A stretch of 12,968 bases of DNA from Draconibacterium sp. Its GTDB lineage: Bacteria > Bacteroidota > Bacteroidia > Bacteroidales > Prolixibacteraceae. This document shows positions 1-6,496 of the stretch, piece by piece. Position 1 is the stretch's first letter. Each line of letters starts with the position of its first letter. The stretch spans positions 1 to 12,968 of the forward strand of contig JAUVDE010000054.1 of the NCBI GenBank assembly GCA_030595485.1, written 5' to 3'. The position numbers were made by a program, and so were the translations under genes. Under the pieces are notes generated by a model. That model was not told the DNA's origin. It saw only the letters and a program-made list of their open reading frames with translations, and ran no database searches.

Positions 1-1
1 C

Positions 2-346
2 ACAATTTACCTTAAAAGTAAGGCTACCACCCATCTTTTGCTTTTTACAGATTATCATTTACCTTTAAATTTTGCTGAAAAACATAGGGTTAAAGCTGAA
101 GAGAGTTTATTAAAAATTATTGAGCTGATAGAGCAAAAGGAAAATCCTGATTATATAGATTTTTTTACTGTCGCTGATGCAAGCACTTTGGTTAGCCGAA
201 ATCCAAATGCCAAGAAGTATTTCATTAAAGCGGTAAATGCCTTTAATACTTCTGATAAATCAAAACAAGATATAAATATATATAAAGACATCATTAAAGC
301 TCAAAAAGCTTGTGTAAAGTTGATGGATAAAATTATTGAAGATTAA
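2..346 (+). CDS. Hypothetical protein, C-terminal part (5' end outside window)
   Basis: The reading frame is open from the left edge of the window to a TAA at 344-346, so the gene most likely begins upstream and only its last ~114 residues are visible. A TTG at 38 could serve as a start, but no ribosome-binding site precedes it and the frame upstream stays open, so I treat the gene as partial. The visible part is charged, soluble and probably mostly helical, with several Lys/Glu-rich stretches near its N-terminal part and its C-terminus. It has no signal peptide, membrane segment or cysteine cluster in view. I do not recognise a family and assign no function. It runs convergently toward the receptor gene and is followed by two inverted repeats, one a good bidirectional terminator candidate. 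Confidence 0.6.
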   Translation, partial: TIYLKSKATTHLLLFTDYHLPLNFAEKHRVKAEESLLKIIELIEQKENPDYIDFFTVADASTLVSRNPNAKKYFIKAVNAFNTSDKSKQDINIYKDIIKAQKACVKLMDKIIED

Positions 347-361
347 TTTCAACCTTGCTAT

Positions 362-430
362 CGCACGATTTTATCGTGTGATGGAATAGTTAATACAGTA
401 AGCCTAATTGAAACGCGATAAAATCGTGCA
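362..430. repeat. REP-like inverted repeat, two imperfectly palindromic arms
   Basis: One arm at 363-379 contains CACGATTTTATCGTG, itself a hairpin (CACGAT, TTT loop, ATCGTG). The second arm at 413-429 is its inverted copy and matches 16 of 17 bases after reverse complementation. About 33 nt separate the arms. Paired inverted, individually palindromic units in an intergenic space between convergent genes resemble REP/BIME elements. It could also add to transcription termination, although no long T-run follows. Whether it is repeated elsewhere in the genome cannot be seen here. Confidence 0.5.
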
Positions 431-449
431 CCAGCAGGGGCCGTTACCA

Positions 450-504
450 ATAAAAAATATCCAATTTTCAATTCATTTAGAATTGAAAATTGGATATTTT
501 TTAT
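450..504. terminator. Bidirectional rho-independent terminator
   Basis: A perfect 25-bp inverted repeat (450-474 paired with 480-504) encloses a 5-nt loop (ATTTA). The outer part of the stem is a run of six A opposite six T, so a transcript from either strand ends the hairpin with a U-rich stretch. It sits between the stop of the + strand gene (346) and the stop of the convergent receptor gene (539), where a shared terminator is expected. The stem is AT-rich (its GC pairs are few), but its length compensates. Confidence 0.75.
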
Positions 505-538
505 CCACGTAATCTAATACGTAACTTTTTAGCTGTTT

Positions 539-3085
539 TTAAAACTGCTCTTTACCAAATAAACTATCGGCTTTCTTTTTCGATTTTCCGTTTAAGTTAA
601 GCGAGTACGTTACACCCAACTCAACAATTGGTCCGTAGCGGTCGTATTCCACTTCCTGGTAAAATATTTGTTGCCCGTCGGCATTGTATGCACGCGTATT
701 TAAGCCCGTTTGGTTAGAACCTAACCAATCCAATACTTTTACCGAGAAGTCCCAACCCGTAAGTTTTTTCGGCGTATAATTTAACGCCATATTACTCATG
801 TAATAATTATAGTTTTCGCCTTGTGTAGTAACCGTTGCCGATTTCACATCAAAATCGAGTGTATACTTCAATTGCTGTGTTAAAAACAAATTCATGTTTC
901 CTTTTAAACTCCAGTTGGTACTCGAATTATCTTCTTTGTAACCAAACACCTCGCCTTGTGCATTAAAACTATACAGCGAACCACCAACAAAGAATTTTGC
1001 AAATTTACCGGCTGTTAAATTGGCATTTAGTTCAGCTCCCAAAGCTTTTACATTTCCCGAGTTTGTGTAACTACGAATCAATACATTTTCTTCTTCGTAA
1101 ACCGTGTTTACACGGAAAATAGCATTGTCAGTTCCGCGGTAAAAACCGGTTAAGGTAAAACTCTGATCGCCCATTTTTTTATCCAACGAAAGTTCGACGT
1201 TGCTTAAGTATTCAGGCTCTAACTCAGGGTCGCCCACCAGGTACACTTCGTAGTGACGACGGTATAAAAAGGGTGCCATATTTTTGGTTGGCGGACGGTT
1301 GATTCTTCGGCTGGCAGCAAATGTCAAAACATTCTTTTCATTCAAACCATATTGTAAATGTAAGGTTGGAAACCAATCGAGCTGTTGAACTTTATACTCC
1401 GATTGCGATGGGCGTTCGAAAATATCCTCAAATTCAGGATTTCCAATTTCAAGTAGCTGGTCGGTGTATTCCAAACGCAAACCGGCAATAACACTTAAAT
1501 CGCCAAAAGTTCCCGAGTAATCTATATAACCCGCATAAATGGCCCGCGATAATTCAATGTCGTTATTAAACTTATCGTTGGTTCCCCATTCTCCGGTATT
1601 TACATCCAATGTATCGTAATTATATGCACCTTTCTGGCTAACAAACTGCGGCTGAAAACCAATACCTAATTTACTCTCGTTGTCGTACTCCTTTTGAAAT
1701 TCAACCGATGTTCTAAAACCATCGAGTGGAGTATTATCGGTTTGATTAAAATGAAGTAGCTTATCGCCTACCGTATCCGATGGTTTATCAAAATCATAAT
1801 TTTCGTTATCCAAAATGCGGCTTAATTCCGAATGTTCGTACAATAACGATACTTTTACCTGAGACTTATTCTCAAATTTCTGGGTTAAATCGACATTTGC
1901 CGTGTGGAATTTTCCGTAACGGTTATCGGTATTCGGATTATAAATCCAATGGTTCTCCGGGTCAATTCCTTCAATTGGTTTTTTATCGATATCGCCATAG
2001 AAGTTATTGTACACATAAAAAGCCGAACGACCTTCAGTACGGTTCCCATAGTAATACGATGCCGAGATGTTACTCATTTTCGTTAAGTTATAATCAACTC
2101 CAAAGTTAGTTGAGTAATTTTCGTACCATTCGGGACGCTCACCATCGGCAACCATGTGGTAATACGAATCATTACTTTGCAATAAACGTGCATCGCCGAC
2201 CCGTAAACCATTTACATTTTTGTAATTGTAATTGGCACCACCATAAAGTGCTAAATCCTCTTTACGGTACACTAAATTTAATCCTCCACCATAACGGTTG
2301 TCGGTTAAGTCGTAGCCACTGTATTTATCAGTTTTATTTCCCCATGGTGCACCACCCAACAAACCATTTGCCGAAATCGACAAACCATCGGCTCCTTCTT
2401 TTTTAGTGGTAATATTAATTATACCACCTTTCCCTTGTGCATCATAACGTGCCGTTGGAACTGTAATCACTTCAACGTTCTCAATATTACTAGCTGCAAT
2501 TTGGTTCAATAAAACCGAGGCCTCCATTTGAGTTGGTTTTCCGTTCAGGTAAACCATAAAATCGCTGGTTCCACGTAAGGAAACCGTTCCATCAGGGCTA
2601 ACCGACACAGCAGGCAGTTTATTTAAAACGTCAACTGCAGTTCCGCCGCTGGCTGTTTCAAAGTCGCTGGCGCGGTAAGTTTGTCTGTCTATTTTTTTCG
2701 AAGTAGAACTTGCCATTCCCTTCACCTCAACACCTTCCAGCTCAACCGATGATGGAGCAATGGAAATATCACCCAAATTAATATGTGGTTTTTGTTCCGT
2801 TATAGAAACTGAATTTATCGTAGTAGCAGTAAAACCAATAAAGGAAACCACAACTTTATACTCACCAAAATCTAATTTTTCAATTTTAAATTTGCCTTTA
2901 TCACTTGATACCGAACCTCCTACCGGGATTTCCGAATCGGTACTAAAAACGGATACTGAGGCAAATGGTACTCTTTCTCCCGAACTCTGGTCGGTAACCA
3001 CTCCAGATATACTTCCATTTTGCGCAAAAACATTTGCACCAATTAAAAGCAAAAATCCGATTAAGACTATTCCAATTTTATTCAT
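539..3085 (-). CDS. TonB-dependent receptor-like outer-membrane beta-barrel protein
   Basis: An outer-membrane protein of 848 residues that probably imports an unidentified ligand. Residues 1-21 are a Sec signal peptide (hydrophobic core, cleavage after NVFA). Residues ~22-100 form a carboxypeptidase-regulatory-like beta-sandwich (SISGVV, then PFASVSV, then GKFKIEKLDFGEY). Residues ~130-230 are the plug, with LNKLPAVSVSPDGTVSLRG, VYLNGKPT and GGIINITTKKE. The rest is a Tyr/Asn/Asp-rich beta-barrel ending in Phe. The plug and barrel style match the Bacteroidota 'outer membrane beta-barrel' family (PF14905 type) rather than classic SusC. The frame extends to an ATG at 3142, but the ATG at 3085 is preferred because it directly begins the signal peptide and a candidate -7 box lies just upstream. 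No SusD, sigma factor or anti-sigma gene is adjacent, so the substrate cannot be inferred. Confidence 0.88.
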   Translation of the reverse strand: MNKIGIVLIGFLLLIGANVFAQNGSISGVVTDQSSGERVPFASVSVFSTDSEIPVGGSVSSDKGKFKIEKLDFGEYKVVVSFIGFTATTINSVSITEQKPHINLGDISIAPSSVELEGVEVKGMASSTSKKIDRQTYRASDFETASGGTAVDVLNKLPAVSVSPDGTVSLRGTSDFMVYLNGKPTQMEASVLLNQIAASNIENVEVITVPTARYDAQGKGGIINITTKKEGADGLSISANGLLGGAPWGNKTDKYSGYDLTDNRYGGGLNLVYRKEDLALYGGANYNYKNVNGLRVGDARLLQSNDSYYHMVADGERPEWYENYSTNFGVDYNLTKMSNISASYYYGNRTEGRSAFYVYNNFYGDIDKKPIEGIDPENHWIYNPNTDNRYGKFHTANVDLTQKFENKSQVKVSLLYEHSELSRILDNENYDFDKPSDTVGDKLLHFNQTDNTPLDGFRTSVEFQKEYDNESKLGIGFQPQFVSQKGAYNYDTLDVNTGEWGTNDKFNNDIELSRAIYAGYIDYSGTFGDLSVIAGLRLEYTDQLLEIGNPEFEDIFERPSQSEYKVQQLDWFPTLHLQYGLNEKNVLTFAASRRINRPPTKNMAPFLYRRHYEVYLVGDPELEPEYLSNVELSLDKKMGDQSFTLTGFYRGTDNAIFRVNTVYEEENVLIRSYTNSGNVKALGAELNANLTAGKFAKFFVGGSLYSFNAQGEVFGYKEDNSSTNWSLKGNMNLFLTQQLKYTLDFDVKSATVTTQGENYNYYMSNMALNYTPKKLTGWDFSVKVLDWLGSNQTGLNTRAYNADGQQIFYQEVEYDRYGPIVELGVTYSLNLNGKSKKKADSLFGKEQF

Positions 3086-3115
3086 ATTATATTTTAAAAA
3101 CATAAAAACAGTCGG

Positions 3116-3123
3116 CAAAAGTA
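3116..3123 (-). promoter_or_regulatory. Candidate -7 box for the receptor gene
   Basis: On the minus strand these bases read TACTTTTG, an exact match to the Bacteroidota -7 consensus TAnnTTTG, about 31 nt upstream of the preferred receptor start at 3085. No clear TTTG -33 element lies at the expected distance. A second exact match, TAAATTTG on the minus strand at 3192-3199, lies further upstream and is an alternative. The motif is short and AT-rich, so chance occurrence is likely enough to keep confidence low. Confidence 0.3.
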
Positions 3124-3317
3124 AAAGTTCAATCCACACCATTTCCTTAATGCACCTTATTTAGAAGGTACGTTAACTAAAGGTTTCCGACCAAATTTAC
3201 TATAAAGAACAATGGCTTGAAACAATTGTTTTGTTGGGACATTAACAATGTTTCATTTCGTTGAAAATGTATCAATTTATACATTTAAGATTCTCATTCG
3301 TTTCTGAAAAATTCCAT

Positions 3318-3325
3318 TACTTTTA
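3318..3325 (+). promoter_or_regulatory. Candidate -7 box for the serine hydrolase gene
   Basis: TACTTTTA matches the Bacteroidota -7 consensus TAnnTTTG at all but the last base and lies 23 nt before the ATG at 3349. A TTCG 17 nt further upstream (3297-3300) is a weak -33 candidate. This would give a very short leader. Confidence 0.25.
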
Positions 3326-3348
3326 GACTCCGTACAAAAACGAATATC

Positions 3349-4869
3349 ATGAAACATTTACTCTCTTTGGCTTTACTGTTTTTCTCTACTTTCGTTTTTG
3401 CTCAAGAACTTGATCTTGAAAAGCTAGACCAATATTTTGAACAAACTGCCAAAAACTGGGGAATTCCGGGTATGAGTGTTGGTATTGTAAAAGATGGTGA
3501 AATTGTTTTTAGCAAAGGTTACGGTTTAATGGAAGTTGGCAAAGCCGGAAAACCCGATGGCAATACTTTATACGCGATTGCTTCTAACACCAAGGCTTTT
3601 ACTTCGTTTATAATTGCCCAATTGGTTGAAGAAGGCAAATTAGATTGGGACGACAAGGTGCAGGAGTATCTACCTTATTTTGAACTCTACAATCCATTTG
3701 TCAGTAGCCAAACAACCATAAAAGACTTGTTGTGTCATCGTGTTGGGCTTGGAACATTTAGTGGCGACATTATATGGTATAAGTCCAATTTAAGCTCCAA
3801 AGAAATTATTCGAAGGATAAAATACCTGGAACCCAAATTTGACTTTCGCGATGGTTTTGGCTACTCCAACCTGATGTACATTACTGCAGGAGAATTAATA
3901 AAAACGGTTACCGATTTAACTTGGGGAGAGAATGTACAGAAACGCATTCTAGATCCACTTGGAATGGATCGTACGGTTTATGCTTTGAATGAACTCGAAG
4001 GAAAACGAAATTTCGCCACTCCACACGCTTTCGAAAATAAAAATAATATTCCGATTCCTTATGTTGATTGGGAAGAAGTGGCTGCCTTGGGCGGTATCAT
4101 TTCATCGGTAAACGATATTGGTAAATGGATGATTTGCAATATGAATAATGGCATTGTAAATAGCGATACACTGATTACTGCATCTTCGAGAAATATGTTG
4201 TGGAAAATGCACAACAGCTTTACCGTTAACCATACCAAAGAAAATGATTTTAACAACCATTTTAGAGGCTATGGACTTGGATGGGGACTTGCTGATTATT
4301 ATGGCTGTTTAAGGGTAAGCCATGGCGGAGGTTACGATGGAATGATTTCGTCGGTGAATATGATACCCGATGAAAAGCTGGGTGTTGTGGTTTTAACCAA
4401 TGGCATGAATGCTCCAACTTCGGCAATTACCTATTACGCACTTAATGCTTTTTTAGGTGAAGAAGAAAAAGATTGGTCGGCAGAAATGTTGGAAGCCGGA
4501 AAAAAACGCAAAAATTCAGATACTAGAATTTCTACGAGAAAAGAAAAGCGGGTAATGAACACCATTCCTTCCTTGCCGTACGAAAAATATGCCGGCAAAT
4601 ATAATTCAGCAATTTATGGAGAGATTGACGTAAAACAGGAAGACAATAAACTTCGCATTTATTTTGAACATACTAACGACCTTTCGGCAACACTCGAACA
4701 TTGGCACTACGATGTTTGGAAACTAAACTGGGACAAAACACATGCATGGTTTAGCTTCGGAACCGTTAAGTTTAACATGACCAATAACCTCGAAATTACA
4801 GGGCTTGATTTTGACGTACCCAACAACGATATATTCTTCGAAGAATTAAAACCTGTTCGCGTAAATTAA
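3349..4869 (+). CDS. Exported serine hydrolase, beta-lactamase / PBP class C family, with DUF3471-like tail
   Basis: A 506-residue exported enzyme. Residues 1-19 are a signal peptide ending FVFAQ. The class-C beta-lactamase-fold domain spans ~20-385 and carries the full catalytic set: S79-N-T-K82 (nucleophile Ser79 and general base Lys82), Y172-S-N174 (YxN) and H325-G-G (in the KTG position, as in esterase/peptidase-like members). Residues ~405-506 form a C-terminal DUF3471-like domain beginning near PYEKYAGKY. This architecture is common in Bacteroidota serine hydrolases, where substrates range from D-amino peptides to esters and beta-lactams. Sequence alone does not say which, and a resistance role should not be assumed. 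The gene is divergent from the receptor gene and heads a co-directional run of four genes. The signal peptide begins directly at this ATG. Confidence 0.9.
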   Translation: MKHLLSLALLFFSTFVFAQELDLEKLDQYFEQTAKNWGIPGMSVGIVKDGEIVFSKGYGLMEVGKAGKPDGNTLYAIASNTKAFTSFIIAQLVEEGKLDWDDKVQEYLPYFELYNPFVSSQTTIKDLLCHRVGLGTFSGDIIWYKSNLSSKEIIRRIKYLEPKFDFRDGFGYSNLMYITAGELIKTVTDLTWGENVQKRILDPLGMDRTVYALNELEGKRNFATPHAFENKNNIPIPYVDWEEVAALGGIISSVNDIGKWMICNMNNGIVNSDTLITASSRNMLWKMHNSFTVNHTKENDFNNHFRGYGLGWGLADYYGCLRVSHGGGYDGMISSVNMIPDEKLGVVVLTNGMNAPTSAITYYALNAFLGEEEKDWSAEMLEAGKKRKNSDTRISTRKEKRVMNTIPSLPYEKYAGKYNSAIYGEIDVKQEDNKLRIYFEHTNDLSATLEHWHYDVWKLNWDKTHAWFSFGTVKFNMTNNLEITGLDFDVPNNDIFFEELKPVRVN

Positions 4870-4930
4870 GACACAAAAACCTTCGTAACTAATTATTTTT
4901 ATACTTTCAATCTAAAACCACCAGTTCAAA

Positions 4931-5506
4931 ATGAGGCTTAGCTCACGCATGAAATTTCTGATTACAAACAGCCTAAAAGGCTTGGCCTCGCTGTTAGTAA
5001 TGCTTGGCGTGTACTTGCTGCTAAAAGAAGTTGTTCTCTCGCGTGCGCCCGATGCCTGGGTCGAACAAATTTATGCAAGGCCTTTGTTGGTTTATTTGGT
5101 CTATTGTTTGTCTGAATTCTTCTTTGGTATTTTCCCTCCCGAGTTGTTTATGATATGGGCGATTAACAAAGATACTATTCCCCATTATTTCCTAAATCTT
5201 GCATTTTTTGCGGGTGTTTCATACCTAATGGGCTACCTTACTTTTTTAATTGGACACGCCATTCACAAACGCCCCACATTCCGTCTTTTTCGTACTAAAT
5301 TTCTAAAAGGATTATTCCCTTTGCTAAAAAAATATGGTCTGTTTCTAATAATAATTGCTGCGTTAACCCCTCTCCCATGGGCTGCTATTAGCATGCTGGT
5401 CGGCTCGGCCGGTTATCCCTCAAAACCTTACTTAAAATATGCGCTGTTTCGTTTTGCTCGCTTTGCCGTTTACGGTTATATTATTTATCAAACACACGTA
5501 ATTTAA
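4931..5506 (+). CDS. VTT/DedA-like integral membrane protein
   Basis: A 191-residue inner-membrane protein with about five hydrophobic segments (~15-35, 50-76, 86-108, 135-158 and 168-188). Two features recall the VTT (DedA, SNARE-associated Golgi) fold: a Pro-Pro-Glu motif inside the second segment (FGIFPPEL, 65-72) and a C-terminal LTPLPWAA...VGSAGYP...FRFARF stretch resembling the re-entrant loop and arginine-containing motif of that family. DedA-family proteins are linked to lipid scrambling or flipping and envelope homeostasis. Transfer of that role here is inference, as overall similarity judged by eye is modest. A second ATG at 4949 could be the true start. The gene begins 61 nt after the hydrolase stop and may share its transcript. 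It could equally be an uncharacterised membrane family. Confidence 0.65.
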   Translation: MRLSSRMKFLITNSLKGLASLLVMLGVYLLLKEVVLSRAPDAWVEQIYARPLLVYLVYCLSEFFFGIFPPELFMIWAINKDTIPHYFLNLAFFAGVSYLMGYLTFLIGHAIHKRPTFRLFRTKFLKGLFPLLKKYGLFLIIIAALTPLPWAAISMLVGSAGYPSKPYLKYALFRFARFAVYGYIIYQTHVI

Positions 5507-5559
5507 AATCTCAAAACATACTTTCAACTCTTTTGTTGTTTAGATAAAATTCTAAATAT

Positions 5560-5856
5560 ATGTTTGATCGTTTTAAGGAAAGATGGGGAATCACGAGTAA
5601 CTTCCAACTGGTAATCGTTTTTATTGTTTTTGCCGTAACCGGTAGTTCTACTTTGTATGTACGAAAAGGCGTTTTTTACTTGCTTGGTCTAACCCCCGAA
5701 ACGGACTTATGGATACGCACTGTACTTTACATCCTGATTATATTCCCTGCTTACAATATAATGTTACTTGTTGTGGGCTTCGTATTCGGGCAGTTTAAGT
5801 TTGCCTGGGAATTCGAAAAAAAGATGTTAGGACGATTTAAATTCAGAAAGAAATGA
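5560..5856 (+). CDS. Small membrane protein, DUF6787-like
   Basis: A 98-residue protein with a basic N-terminus and two predicted membrane segments (~16-33 and ~53-76). These are followed by FGQFKF (76-81) and a basic tail. The pattern of KERWGI near the start, V/FAVTGSS in the first helix, and FGQF plus aromatic/basic residues after the second resembles DUF6787 proteins of Bacteroidota, whose function is unknown. The family call is from memory of the pattern. The stop overlaps the start of msrA as ATGA (5853-5856), so the two are likely translationally coupled. Confidence 0.65.
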   Translation: MFDRFKERWGITSNFQLVIVFIVFAVTGSSTLYVRKGVFYLLGLTPETDLWIRTVLYILIIFPAYNIMLLVVGFVFGQFKFAWEFEKKMLGRFKFRKK

Positions 5857-6443
5857 AGACACTAATAGTATCGATATTTTTAATCTATTCAACAACGATT
5901 ATGAGCAAAGATTTGGAGAAAGCCACATTGGGAGGAGGATGTTTTTGGTGCACCGAAGCCGTTTACCTTGAATTAAAGGGAATAAAAGAGGTTAAGCCAG
6001 GTTACAGTGGTGGACATGTTAAAAATCCATCGTACAAAGAAGTTTGTGCTGAAACAACGGGGCATGCCGAAGTGGTGCAAATTACATTCGACCCCGAAAT
6101 TGTAAGCTATTCGCAAATTTTAGAGGTGTTTTTTATAACACACGATCCAACTTCTTTAAACCGCCAGGGGAACGACGTGGGAACTCAGTACCGTTCAGCA
6201 ATTTTTTATCACTCGGAAGAACAAAAAGCTGTAGCCGAAAAAGTAATCCAACTTTTTGAAGAAGAAAAAGTTTACGATAAACAAATTGTAAGCGAGGTAA
6301 CTGAATTTGATAAATTTTATGTGGCAGACGACTACCATTTAGATTATTACAACCGTAATAAAACGCAAGGTTACTGCCAATTTATTATTACACCAAAATT
6401 GGATAAATTCAGGAAAGTGTTTAAAGACCAGTTGAAGAAGTAG
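5853..6443 (+). CDS. msrA: Peptide methionine sulfoxide reductase MsrA
   Basis: Reduces the S-epimer of methionine sulfoxide in proteins back to methionine. The MsrA signature GGGCFWC is at residues 27-33, with catalytic Cys30. GNDVGTQYRSAIFY follows (109-122), and GYCQFI near the C-terminus supplies a candidate resolving Cys175. The length of 196 residues is slightly above the usual cytosolic form because residues 1-16 are an extra hydrophobic stretch (TLIVSIFLIY). This could be a signal or anchor placing MsrA in the periplasm. Alternatively translation begins at Met17 (5901), giving a normal cytosolic enzyme. The ATG at 5853 is kept because it overlaps the preceding stop as ATGA, typical of coupled genes. 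No MsrB domain is fused. The convergent cotH-like gene follows, with no clear terminator in the 53-nt gap. Confidence 0.95.
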   Translation: MKTLIVSIFLIYSTTIMSKDLEKATLGGGCFWCTEAVYLELKGIKEVKPGYSGGHVKNPSYKEVCAETTGHAEVVQITFDPEIVSYSQILEVFFITHDPTSLNRQGNDVGTQYRSAIFYHSEEQKAVAEKVIQLFEEEKVYDKQIVSEVTEFDKFYVADDYHLDYYNRNKTQGYCQFIITPKLDKFRKVFKDQLKK

Positions 6444-6496
6444 ACAGCGATCAGTCGCAGTATTCAGAACTCAGAGACAAGGCATCTAAAATTGAA

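Noticed and set aside
1780..2406. Two consecutive + strand frames (109 and 98 codons) opposite the receptor gene
   Set aside because: They lie antisense to a strongly supported beta-barrel coding region, are rich in His/Asn/Tyr as expected from reversed codons, and resemble no protein.
539..3085. SusC of a polysaccharide utilisation locus
   Set aside because: No SusD-like gene follows, and the barrel/plug sequence style fits the PF14905-type family instead.
2760..3164. 134-codon + strand frame over the 5' end of the receptor gene
   Set aside because: It is the antisense shadow of the signal peptide and carboxypeptidase-like domain; no start signal or family resemblance.
3349..4869. Possible acquired beta-lactamase resistance gene
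   Set aside because: The SxxK/YxN/HGG set and DUF3471-like tail fit the broad serine hydrolase family; HGG in place of KTG and the lack of mobile-element context argue against a resistance determinant.
6444..6496. GCGATCAGTCGC mini-hairpin and CAG-rich repeats between msrA and the cotH-like gene
   Set aside because: The stem is only 4 bp with no T-run, and the repeats are short and imperfect, so no terminator or repeat element is claimed.
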